This document shows, in pieces, positions 18,530 to 26,220 of a stretch of DNA of 64,000 nt; the first letter of the stretch is position 1, and each line of letters starts with the position of its first letter. The notes under the pieces are model-generated. The model was not told the DNA's origin and ran no database searches. It saw only the letters and a list, made by a program, of their open reading frames with translations. The position numbers and the translations under genes are program-made. The DNA is from Oscillatoriales cyanobacterium (GTDB lineage Bacteria > Cyanobacteriota > Cyanobacteriia > CACIAM-69d): the NCBI GenBank assembly GCA_004292515.1, contig RDXB01000040.1, positions 1 through 64,000 on the forward strand. Reading direction: 5' to 3'.

Positions 18530-19948
18530 CTAGGATTTTTGGGATTTGTAGAGTTGCTTAAAGCGCTCTTGTTGAATTTTGTGATCGACGATCGGGGCGG
18601 GATAATTCATCGATCGCCGCTCGATCGGGGAAATCTTACCCGTTAGCAAAGATCCCGTATCGAGACCTCGCAATTCAGGAATCCATCGGCGAATATAGTC
18701 CCCATCCGCATCAAACTTCTGGGCTTGACTAGCCGGATTAAAAATTCGTAGGGGCTTCGGATCCATACCGCTGGATGCGCTCCATTGCCAGCCGCCATTG
18801 TTGGCAGACAAGTCGCCATCCACCAGATTTTGCATGAAATATTTTTCACCCCAGCGCCAATCAATGATCAAATCTTTGGTTAAAAAACTGGCCACAATCA
18901 TGCGGCAACGGTTGTGCATCCAGCCTGTTTCATTCAGTTGGCGCATGGCGGCATCGACGATCGGGTAGCCTGTTTTGCCCTCGCACCAAGCTTCAAATAA
19001 ATCTTGATTATTTTCCCAGGGAAAAGTTTTCAAGGGCGCACGGTATGCCCCCTCTGCTAACTCGGGAAAGTGATACATCACATGCTGATAAAACTCACGC
19101 CAGGCCAGTTCCTGTTGCCAAGTGCGGATGCTGTTGATCGCCTCTTCGCTGCGGGCCAGTTCCATCGCGGTGGCGCTGGCTTGCCACAGTTCCCGAATCC
19201 CGATCGCCCCAAATTTCAACGCTGCACTCAAGCCTGATGTCCCCTCGATCGCTGGGAAATTGCGATCAGGGTCGTAGGCTTCGATCGCCCGCTGGCCAAA
19301 GGACTCCAGGCGCGATCGGGCAGCAGTTGTTCCCGGCTCCAAAACCCAAAGTCCATCCCAGGGGTAGCCCAGTTTGCGGGCGGTGGGCAGCGGTTGAGCC
19401 TGGGCCAAGTCGCGTTCAGCCGCTGTTAGGGGTTCTAGGCGATCGGGTTGGGCCACGGGAGCAGACTTTGGGCGCGACTGCCAATTTTTCCAAAAGGGGC
19501 CATAGACCGTGTAGGGTGTGCCAGAACCTGTGCGGATTTCCTCGGGTGCGTGTAATAGCTGATCCCACTGGGTTTGACTGGCAATGCCGCGTTCTTTGAG
19601 GGCTGCCATCACAGCTCGATCGCGCTGCAAAGCATAGGGTTCCACATCCCAATTCCAAGCCACGGCCACCGCTCCAAGGCGGTCAGCAAGGGCAGGAATT
19701 TCCCGCACCGGATCGCCTTGAATTAACAGCAACTCGCCGCCCAGTTTCTGATAGCTTTGCTGCAATTCTTCTAGGCAGCCGACCAGATAGGCAACACGCG
19801 CCGGGGCTACATCATCCCGATCAAGAATGCCGGGATCAAAACAAAAGACCCCAACCACCTTGGGCGACCGTGCCACAGCAATTCCCAAACCAACATTATC
19901 GGAAACGCGCAGATCTTTGCGATGCCAGAACAGAATTAAATCGGACAT
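18530..19948 (-). CDS. phrA: Deoxyribodipyrimidine photolyase (class I CPD photolyase)
   Basis: 472 residues from the ATG at 19948 ([18 protein letters not shown], the usual opening); an upstream in-frame ATG adds 22 unlikely residues. The N-terminal alpha/beta antenna domain is followed by the FAD-binding domain with [32 protein letters not shown] and the block [26 protein letters not shown] (given in two parts). It repairs UV-made cyclobutane pyrimidine dimers using light. Cyanobacterial enzymes of this group use 8-HDF as antenna (family knowledge). Cryptochrome-type divergence is not seen: the Trp chain region looks complete. Confidence 0.93.
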   Translation of the reverse strand: MSDLILFWHRKDLRVSDNVGLGIAVARSPKVVGVFCFDPGILDRDDVAPARVAYLVGCLEELQQSYQKLGGELLLIQGDPVREIPALADRLGAVAVAWNWDVEPYALQRDRAVMAALKERGIASQTQWDQLLHAPEEIRTGSGTPYTVYGPFWKNWQSRPKSAPVAQPDRLEPLTAAERDLAQAQPLPTARKLGYPWDGLWVLEPGTTAARSRLESFGQRAIEAYDPDRNFPAIEGTSGLSAALKFGAIGIRELWQASATAMELARSEEAINSIRTWQQELAWREFYQHVMYHFPELAEGAYRAPLKTFPWENNQDLFEAWCEGKTGYPIVDAAMRQLNETGWMHNRCRMIVASFLTKDLIIDWRWGEKYFMQNLVDGDLSANNGGWQWSASSGMDPKPLRIFNPASQAQKFDADGDYIRRWIPELRGLDTGSLLTGKISPIERRSMNYPAPIVDHKIQQERFKQLYKSQKS

Positions 19949-20120
19949 GGTAGGTGATGCGATCAATTTTACAAAGACTCCATAGGAAGTCCCCGTTGAA
20001 TCCCCAAAATTCAAGAATTCAACCGGTAACTCACGAATTCACAAGCTCGGTCTAGGGGGTATCACCATTTCCCAGCATGAGTCTAAAATCATCGATTTTT
20101 CATGCCCCAGTCGTCACAAC

Positions 20121-20292
20121 GAGGGGTTTAGGGTCTGTCATCAATTAGCTTGAAACCCTGATACTGCCGTTAGCAGATCGTGGGGCAGCAAGGGGCTTAA
20201 GCCCCTTGTTACGACGATTGAGGCGTGGAAAATCGATAATTTCAGACTCATTACAGGAAATGATGACACCCCCTCGACCTGCCAACGGTGAA
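20121..20292. mobile_element. MITE-like repeat, palindrome family
   Basis: Reads TTTAGGGTCTGTCATCAATTA, GAAACCCTGATACTGCCGTTAG, CAGATCGTGGGGCAGC, palindrome at 20190-20207, then TGTTACGACGATTGAGGCGTGG and AAATGATGACACCCCC. The two ends are imperfect inverted repeats of each other, closely matching the element at 12218-12435. No coding capacity. Confidence 0.65.
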
Positions 20293-20334
20293 ATCAGGGT
20301 TTTGGGATCAGGGTTTTGGGATCAGGGTTTTGGG
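20293..20334. repeat. 14-bp tandem repeat, three copies
   Basis: ATCAGGGTTTTGGG at 20293, 20307 and 20321. The unit is the same sequence as the right arm of the adjoining MITE-like element (AAATCAGGGTTTTGGG), so it appears to be an expansion of the element's end. Confidence 0.88.
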
Positions 20335-20407
20335 ATCATTGATGATAGTCCAAACAGTCCGATGACAGTCCCTAATCCTGCAAGATTGAATCCCAAATCA
20401 GTGATGG

Positions 20408-20959
20408 CTAGCTAACTAAAAAGGGTTTGGCCAAGAAATAGCTAGTGACGGTTTTGGCATCAACCATCACGCCCGATCGCACCGTTTCTTCAAAGACTGC
20501 GGGAGTCATTAACACCACTTCAATATCTTCATCATCATCCTGACTGGGCGGTGTTTCCAACCGGGTTAAATCCGTTGCTAAATAAGCATAAATCAACTCA
20601 TCGGAATAGCCCGGAGCGATCGGAAAGTCACCCAAATTACGCCAAGTTGCGGCGCTGTAGCCCGTTTCTTCTTCAATTTCACGACGAATGGTTTTCGCCG
20701 GGTCTTCGCCCACTTCCACGGTTCCAGCGGGAAATTCTAGCAACCGACCCTGCATCGCAAATCGATATTGCCGCACCAACACCAATTGCCCATCGTTGGT
20801 GAAGGGAACAGCCAAGGCCCCACCGGGATGGCGAATGCATTCCCACTCGCCTTCTGCGCCGTTGGGCAACCGCAACCGCGTCACATCAAAGGAAAATTTG
20901 CGCCCGCAATAGGAGAGGCGCTGGCCGAGGGCTTGGGCAATTTCGGTTCCGAGGGGCAT
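20408..20959 (-). CDS. NUDIX hydrolase (ADP-ribose pyrophosphatase type)
   Basis: 183 residues. A complete Nudix box spans residues 79-101: Gly79, Glu85, then REIEEETGY, giving the metal-binding helix. The preceding VRQYRFAMQGRLLEFPAGTVE is typical for ADP-sugar pyrophosphatases of the NudF type, and the later GYSDELIYAYLATDL fits as well. It probably hydrolyses ADP-ribose or a related nucleoside diphosphate sugar; substrate is inferred. It lies 68 bp downstream of folK on the same strand. Confidence 0.88.
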   Translation of the reverse strand: MPLGTEIAQALGQRLSYCGRKFSFDVTRLRLPNGAEGEWECIRHPGGALAVPFTNDGQLVLVRQYRFAMQGRLLEFPAGTVEVGEDPAKTIRREIEEETGYSAATWRNLGDFPIAPGYSDELIYAYLATDLTRLETPPSQDDDEDIEVVLMTPAVFEETVRSGVMVDAKTVTSYFLAKPFLVS

Positions 20960-21027
20960 GGTCGGGGCCGTGCTGGGGCGGCAATGGGGTGGATAAGCGA
21001 GGCGGATTCATGCCAGTGCAATGCAAG

Positions 21028-21603
21028 CTAGGGCAGGGGAATCACCCCCGAACAGTCTACCGTTTGGGCGATTTGGGCGATCGCCCGGCCGCTGTGGGGA
21101 TCAATCCAGTCCGGGGCAATTTCCGCGAGGGGCACCAAGAAAAAAGCTCGATCGCCCAATCCTGGGTGGGGCACTTGTAGCCGATCGGTCGCGATTAACC
21201 GATCGCCATAGAGTAGCAAGTCTAAGTCCAGCGTGCGTGGCCCCCAATGCACATCGCGCACGCGCCCGGCCGCCGTTTCGAGGGTTTGTAGGCGATCGAG
21301 CAACGCCTCGGGAGCCAACGTCACAGCCAACAACGCACAGCCATTCAGGAAATCCGGCTGGGGCGGCCCCATCGGCGGGTTGCGATACCAGCGCGATCGG
21401 GCAGTCACCCGAACCCCCGAGGTGCGATCAAGCTCGGCCAGTGTTCGGTCAAAGGTGGCGGCCACATCGCCCAAGTTGCCCCCCAAGGCGATCGCACAGG
21501 TCACGAGCCGATCGCCAACCTCCTCAGGTGACTGATCAGCCTTGACGACCCGATCCGGCGATGGGTCACAGGCGTAATTTGATTTCTGCAAGCGTTTATC
21601 CAT
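21028..21603 (-). CDS. folK: 2-amino-4-hydroxy-6-hydroxymethyldihydropteridine pyrophosphokinase
   Basis: 191 residues. HPPK signatures: AIALGGNLGDVAATFDRTL near residue 38, RSRWYRNPPMGPPQPDFLNG, and the ATP/metal loop WGPRTLDLDLLLYGD with the two catalytic Asp. It transfers pyrophosphate from ATP to the pterin in folate synthesis. A 35-residue N-terminal lead precedes the usual start, so the real start could be further in. Start codon lies head-to-head (2-bp overlap) with the opposite-strand frame running into the MgtC gene. Confidence 0.93.
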   Translation of the reverse strand: MDKRLQKSNYACDPSPDRVVKADQSPEEVGDRLVTCAIALGGNLGDVAATFDRTLAELDRTSGVRVTARSRWYRNPPMGPPQPDFLNGCALLAVTLAPEALLDRLQTLETAAGRVRDVHWGPRTLDLDLLLYGDRLIATDRLQVPHPGLGDRAFFLVPLAEIAPDWIDPHSGRAIAQIAQTVDCSGVIPLP

Positions 21604-21730
21604 GAATTTTCGCGAGCCGGATATGGCCGGATATAAAGGCTTTCCTGCCTGGGCATGGCAGCCTCCTAAAATACCGCTATCTACAAATACCGCTATCTAT
21701 CGCTCGCCTGGCCCTTTCCCTGCTGACCCC

Positions 21731-22216
21731 ATGCCTCTTCCCCTAGATCACAAATGGCTCGATCTGCTGACTCGGTTGGGGTTGGCCATCTTGGTGGGAG
21801 CCACCATTGGGATCGATCGCCAACTGCGCCACAAGCCTGCTGGCATCCGCACCCACATGTTGGTTAGCATCGGCGCAGCCCTATTTGCCCTCATTCCCCT
21901 AGAATTGGGGGCCAGCATTGAGGCCGTTAGTCGATCAATCCAAGGCGTGGCCACGGGGGTTGGTTTTCTGGGGGCTGGGGAAATTTTGCGCCAGAAAGGT
22001 AAAACCGAAAAGGTCAAGGGCCTGACCTCAGCCGCAGCGATTTGGGTGGCGGCGGCGCTGGGCTTTGCGGCGGGCTGTGGCCTGTGGGCCCTGGCCACCT
22101 GGGGTTCGTTGCTGGTGTTTTTGGTTTTGCGACTAAATGGGTTAGAACGGCGTTTAGCGCGCCATGCAAACCTGGTCAATCCAGATCCAAGCCACGAGGC
22201 GATCGATGATGATTAG
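21731..22216 (+). CDS. MgtC/SapB family membrane protein
   Basis: 161 residues from ATG 21731 (MPLPLDHKWLDLLTRLGLAI). Upstream frame is open to 21602 but contains a 16-bp duplicated AAATACCGCTATCTA sequence and is unlikely to be translated. Family motifs: AILVGATIGIDRQLRHKPAGIRTHMLVSIGAALF and GVATGVGFLGAGEIL, then GLTSAAAIWVAAALGFAAG. Four to five membrane helices are visible. MgtC-like proteins act in magnesium limitation and in modulating ATP synthase or other membrane proteins; here the substrate is unknown. Confidence 0.88.
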   Translation: MPLPLDHKWLDLLTRLGLAILVGATIGIDRQLRHKPAGIRTHMLVSIGAALFALIPLELGASIEAVSRSIQGVATGVGFLGAGEILRQKGKTEKVKGLTSAAAIWVAAALGFAAGCGLWALATWGSLLVFLVLRLNGLERRLARHANLVNPDPSHEAIDDD

Positions 22217-22338
22217 CGAATGATTGGCCTGCGCTGCTGATCATGGACTGTGGATCGGCGATCGGGTTTGCTCCCTCGTGCCCAGCCCTGCGTGGATGAG
22301 ACCGATCGCTCATTCGTTGGCTGTGGCCTCAATTCTCC

Positions 22339-23628
22339 ATGGGGATAGCTATGACTCCTGTGAATTCAACCACCTCACCTCGTCCTGATGCTGCTGCGGC
22401 CCAGTGGGAACCCGCTCCCCGGCTGCCCATGCCCAGTTGGCCCAACAGCAGTCATGGCCCCATTTATATGGACTGCCATGCCACCACACCGCTGGATCCC
22501 CTGGTGGTGGAAGCGATGTGGCCCTTTTTGACCGAGCACTTTGGCAACTCGGGTAGTGGTCATACCTACGGCTGGGCCGCCAAGGCTGCTGTCGATCAGG
22601 CTCGGGAAATTTTAGCAGCGGCCCTGAATGCCAGCCCCGAAGAAATCGTCTTGACCAGTGGAGCCACGGAGTCCAATAACCTGGCGATCAAGGGGATCGC
22701 GGAAACCCACATCGACAAAGGGCGGCACATGATCACGGTGGCGACGGAACATCCGGCGGTGCTTGATCCCTGTCGCTACTTGGAGTCTCTAGGCTTTGAG
22801 GTGACGTTGCTGCCGGTGGGGCCTGATGGCTTGGTGGACTTGGCGGTGCTGGCCCAGTCGATTCGATCGGACACGATTTTGGTGTCGGTGATGCTGGCCA
22901 ACAATGAAATTGGGGTGCTGCAACCGATCGCTGAAATTGGGGCAATCTGTCGCGATCGCGGTGTGCTGTTCCACACGGACGCGGCCCAGGCGATCGGCAA
23001 AGTCCCGATCGACGTGCAGGCCATGAATGTGGATCTGATGTCCCTGACCGCCCACAAGGTCTACGGCCCCAAAGGAATCGGCGCGCTCTATGTGCGGCAA
23101 TCGAACCCCCATGTGCGGCTGGCTCCCCAACTCCACGGCGGCGGCCAGGAAGGCGGCCGCCGCGCGGGCACGTTGTTCATTCCGCAAATTGTGGGTTTTG
23201 GGAAAGCAGTGGAGCTGGGACTGGCCCAACTGGAGGCCGAAACCAGCCGGACGATCGCCCTGCGTCAACGGCTCTGGGAGCAGATCTCTGCTTTTCAAAA
23301 CAGTGTTCCAATCCACCTAAACGGCCATCCCACCCAACGCTTACCTGGCAACCTGAACGTGACGATCGAGGGGGTGCGGGGCGAAGACGTGCTGGCGGCG
23401 GTGCAGGAAGTGGCGGCGGTGTCCTCTAGTTCCGCTTGCCAAAGTACCAAGGTGGTGAAGGGCAAGCTGTCCCATGTGTTGCGGGCGATCGGGCGGGTCA
23501 GCGATCCCAACACCGCCACGATTCGCTACGGCATCGGCCGCTTCCACACGGCCGAGGATATCGATCGCGTGGCCCGGGCCACCCTCGGGGCGATCGACAA
23601 GTGCCGCGCGGGTGTGGCCTGGTATTAA
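22339..23628 (+). CDS. Cysteine desulfurase family protein (IscS/NifS-like)
   Basis: 429 residues, fold-type I PLP enzyme. Signatures: YMDCHATTPLDPLVVEAMWPF, VLTSGATESNNLAIKG, VATEHPAVLDP, FHTDAAQAIGK, PLP-lysine in LTAHKVYGPKGIGALYVR, and the active cysteine loop VSSSSACQSTKVV near residue 367. The loop is SSSSACQS where typical group I enzymes have SSGSACTS. It would deliver sulfur from cysteine for Fe-S clusters or tRNA thiolation. A 35-residue N-terminal lead, partly low complexity, precedes the conserved domain. No isc/suf partner is adjacent. Confidence 0.92.
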   Translation: MGIAMTPVNSTTSPRPDAAAAQWEPAPRLPMPSWPNSSHGPIYMDCHATTPLDPLVVEAMWPFLTEHFGNSGSGHTYGWAAKAAVDQAREILAAALNASPEEIVLTSGATESNNLAIKGIAETHIDKGRHMITVATEHPAVLDPCRYLESLGFEVTLLPVGPDGLVDLAVLAQSIRSDTILVSVMLANNEIGVLQPIAEIGAICRDRGVLFHTDAAQAIGKVPIDVQAMNVDLMSLTAHKVYGPKGIGALYVRQSNPHVRLAPQLHGGGQEGGRRAGTLFIPQIVGFGKAVELGLAQLEAETSRTIALRQRLWEQISAFQNSVPIHLNGHPTQRLPGNLNVTIEGVRGEDVLAAVQEVAAVSSSSACQSTKVVKGKLSHVLRAIGRVSDPNTATIRYGIGRFHTAEDIDRVARATLGAIDKCRAGVAWY

Positions 23629-23695
23629 GTGGCCGGGTATTAATCGGGGTTGATTCCTAACGGTTCCTGACTGGGGATGGTGTAGCAGGATCGTG

Positions 23696-23734
23696 AGTGG
23701 GATTGCGTAGTGGGATTGCGTAGTGGGATTGCGT
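23696..23734. repeat. 13-bp tandem repeat, three copies
   Basis: AGTGGGATTGCGT at 23696, 23709 and 23722. Lies in the 640-bp gap between the cysteine desulfurase and polysaccharide deacetylase genes, in which no gene was recognised. Confidence 0.85.
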
Positions 23735-24164
23735 GGTTCAGGAGCGATCCCAGCGCGATCGACCCAAGGAACAACCATAGACGGACGATTAACGAGATGT
23801 TCGACGAGATGATTAACGATCGCGCCGGAGCATTAACCGATCGCCCCACAAGACCCAAGGGCGATCGCCAATATATCGCCAATATTCAGTGATAGATTGT
23901 CACCATTCCAGGAAATCTGCTTCCTGAAGGCTGCGCGAGGGGTGCCGCAGCCATCATGCCAAATAATCAATCTCCGCCTAACCTAGTTAAGCGATCGCAG
24001 CAATTCAGACCATTCCATCGTTAGCCGTCAGTTTGCGGGGATCATGGGGCTGATGTTCCTTGATCAACGACCATTCCAAATTTTTCCTGGTAAATTCGGC
24101 GGAAATGGTGCGAGTTGAGTTTGTATTCCTGTTTGAGGTCTCCTAGGGGCCGCCATCATTCGCT

Positions 24165-24203
24165 CTTCAGGGTTGCCCTTCAGGGTTGCTCTTCAGGGTT
24201 GCC
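24165..24203. repeat. 13-bp tandem repeat, three copies
   Basis: CTTCAGGGTTGCC (one copy ends in T) at 24165, 24178 and 24191, about 70 bp upstream of the deacetylase start. Confidence 0.85.
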
Positions 24204-24272
24204 CTTGATGGCTGAGTCTTCCGCTACTGAGTCTGCTGTCTTTTTAGATCACCCCCTTCGCTGTTGCCCTGT

Positions 24273-25298
24273 ATGACCCGGCTGTTTTCTAAACGCTCTG
24301 CCTCTACCCGATCGCGCTCGGCTCGTCCCCTATCGCTGCGGCGGCGATCGCGCCTCCCTTGGCAGTGGTTGATTTTGGCGGTGGTGACTTGCCTGTTAGC
24401 GGTCAGCAGTGCCTTGGTTTGGAATAGTGCTGCGAGCCATTTTGGTAGCAGCGCGATCGGTACCCAATTGCTCAACGGTGAAGCCGCAGCAGCCCAGCAA
24501 GCACCGCCCTTATCCCTGGGTGATGCCCTCGATCGCAGCATCCAAAACTTCCAAAAACGGCTGACCACGCGCGAACAAGAAGTGGCGATCGCCCTCGGTG
24601 GCCCGCCCCCAGCCTTTGCCGGCAAGCTGATCCGCGATATTTACCTACCCAGTAACGAAAAGGCCGTTGCCCTCACCTTCGACGACGGGCCCATGCCGGT
24701 TTACACCGAGCAAATTTTGGACATTCTGAAACGCGAAAACGTCAAAGCCACCTTCTTTGTGATTGGCAGAATGTTCCAATCCAATCCCAAAATTGGTCAG
24801 CGCGTGGCCCAAGAAGGGCATCTGCTTGCAAACCACACCTGGACTCATCCCTACCATCGTCACAGCCCTGCCGCTGCGGCCAGCGAAATCGATCGCACCA
24901 CCAACATCGTCACCCAATACACCGGCCAAGTCCCTCGGTTCTATCGTCCCCCCGGTGGCGTGCTGAACAACGGCCTAGACAGATACGCCCAAAGCAAGGG
25001 CTACACCACCACCCTTTGGGGCGCGGACACGGGCGATTGGCGACGGCCCGCACCCTCGGTGATTGTCAGTCGGGTAATGAATAATGTGCATCCCGGCAGC
25101 ATTGTGTTGATGCATGATGGTGGCGGCAAGCGTGACAACACGGTAGCTGCCTTGCCGGTGATGATTGCTCAACTGAAAGCCCAGGGCTATCGGTTTGTGA
25201 CCCTCTCGGAATTGCTGCAATTGCAGGTTCGGAGCGCCCAACCGCAACAGGCCGCAGCCAATCCAGAACCGGCTCCCCCGATCGCCCCCCAAACCTAG
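24273..25298 (+). CDS. Membrane-anchored polysaccharide deacetylase (NodB homology domain)
   Basis: 341 residues from ATG 24273. A basic N-terminus precedes one membrane helix (about 33-54), then a spacer, then the NodB domain: motif 1 AVALTFDDGPMPVYTE with the catalytic Asp pair, motif 2 HTWTHPYHRH metal ligands, motif 3 RFYRPPGGVLNNGL, motif 4 WGADTGDWRRP, motif 5 GSIVLMHDGGGKRDN. It is likely to remove acetyl or similar groups from a cell-wall or extracellular glycan outside the plasma membrane. A Pro/Ala/Gln-rich tail follows. Substrate unknown. Confidence 0.9.
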   Translation: MTRLFSKRSASTRSRSARPLSLRRRSRLPWQWLILAVVTCLLAVSSALVWNSAASHFGSSAIGTQLLNGEAAAAQQAPPLSLGDALDRSIQNFQKRLTTREQEVAIALGGPPPAFAGKLIRDIYLPSNEKAVALTFDDGPMPVYTEQILDILKRENVKATFFVIGRMFQSNPKIGQRVAQEGHLLANHTWTHPYHRHSPAAAASEIDRTTNIVTQYTGQVPRFYRPPGGVLNNGLDRYAQSKGYTTTLWGADTGDWRRPAPSVIVSRVMNNVHPGSIVLMHDGGGKRDNTVAALPVMIAQLKAQGYRFVTLSELLQLQVRSAQPQQAAANPEPAPPIAPQT

Positions 25299-25353
25299 TG
25301 GCGCGGCAAGAACAGTAGCAAGAACAGTAGGGTGGGCAATGCCCACCACTTCC

Positions 25354-25428
25354 CCATGAATCAGAACCCCATGAATTGGAACCCCATGAATTGGAATCCC
25401 ATGAATCGGAATCCCATGAATCGGAATC
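25354..25428. repeat. 15-bp tandem repeat, five copies
   Basis: CCATGAATCGGAATC-type unit at 25354, 25369, 25384, 25399 and 25414 with a few substitutions. A 12-bp unit GCAAGAACAGTA is duplicated shortly before it. Lies downstream of the deacetylase gene. Confidence 0.9.
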
Positions 25429-25666
25429 CACTGTCAGACCATGTTTTCTGAGCTTCGGTCATATCCTGAGGTGTGGATTTCCTGACCTAGGGAGCGCCGA
25501 CCAGCCGAACCTCAATCGCCGATCCACACATTTGACCGGTTCAATGCCCAATCATGGCGCTTTCAGGGATTCTAAGGGATTCTAAATGTTGAAAATTGCC
25601 CATATTGCCAAATTTCGATCGCGCGCTATCGTGTAGGCAACTCGTCCACGATCCCCAAAAGTACTT

Positions 25667-25762
25667 ACCAGGAAAGTGCTGACCAGGAATGTACTGACCA
25701 GGAATGTACTGACCAGGAACGTACTGACCAAGAAAGTGCTGACCAGGAACGTACTGACCAGG
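25667..25762. repeat. 15-bp tandem repeat, six copies plus partial
   Basis: ACCAGGAATGTACTG with minor variants at 25667, 25682, 25697, 25712, 25727 and 25742, and a partial seventh. It ends about 55 bp before the small CxxC protein gene, so it may overlap that gene's promoter. Confidence 0.92.
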
Positions 25763-25816
25763 ATCATGGCGCTTGCACTGCCGTTATAGCCAGGTTTGGC
25801 GAGAGAGAGCGATTGT

Positions 25817-26050
25817 ATGGCTGATGCACGAACTTGTTCGCTTTGTGGTGTGACGATCAAACAAAATGCGCTCGGTGACCAAGTGATCTTTTCCTATGGG
25901 CCGCCGGGAACGCGATCGAAACTCTGGAGCCGCGTGTGCAAATTTGTGGGCGATCGCCCCGGCTGCATTAACCAGGATGTCAGCTCCGTTGGCGCAGTCC
26001 AGCCCGGTGACGAATACGAACCATTTCCAGACGGCCAGCCAAAACCATGA
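25817..26050 (+). CDS. Small cysteine-containing cyanobacterial protein of unknown function
   Basis: 77 residues from ATG 25817. It has a CSLC pair (residues 7-10) and two further cysteines (VCKFVGDRPGC, 41 and 50), a spacing compatible with a four-Cys zinc site. A YGPPGTRSKLWSRVC segment links them, and the tail is acidic. A strong hairpin terminator follows, supporting a real, monocistronic gene. I do not recognise a characterised family. Confidence 0.7.
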   Translation: MADARTCSLCGVTIKQNALGDQVIFSYGPPGTRSKLWSRVCKFVGDRPGCINQDVSSVGAVQPGDEYEPFPDGQPKP

Positions 26051-26080
26051 TCCAGGGCAGCAGGCCCATTAGTCTTCAGG

Positions 26081-26103
26081 GGGGCGCAACTTTGCGCCCC
26101 TTT
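26081..26103 (+). terminator. Rho-independent-type terminator of the small CxxC gene
   Basis: Perfect 8-bp stem GGGGCGCA/TGCGCCCC with loop ACTT (26081-26100), then TTT. It lies 30 bp after the stop codon. Confidence 0.75.
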
Positions 26104-26220
26104 GTGTTGAGCAGTTTGGCCCTAAGATGCTCAGGGCAAGGAACGGTCTGGTTATGGCCTAGTTGCGGCAGTCGGCCGCTGCTTGCCCAAATTGTCGGTT
26201 GGCATAGGTGAAATCTGGTT

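Noticed and set aside
25066-25431. Minus-strand frame beginning with SDSWDSNSWGS repeats
   Set aside because: Artefact of the 15-bp tandem repeat and shadow of the deacetylase gene.
25582-25860. Minus-strand frame encoding repeated STFLV units
   Set aside because: It is only the translation of the 15-bp tandem repeat; a period divisible by three keeps the frame open. Nothing protein-like outside the repeat.
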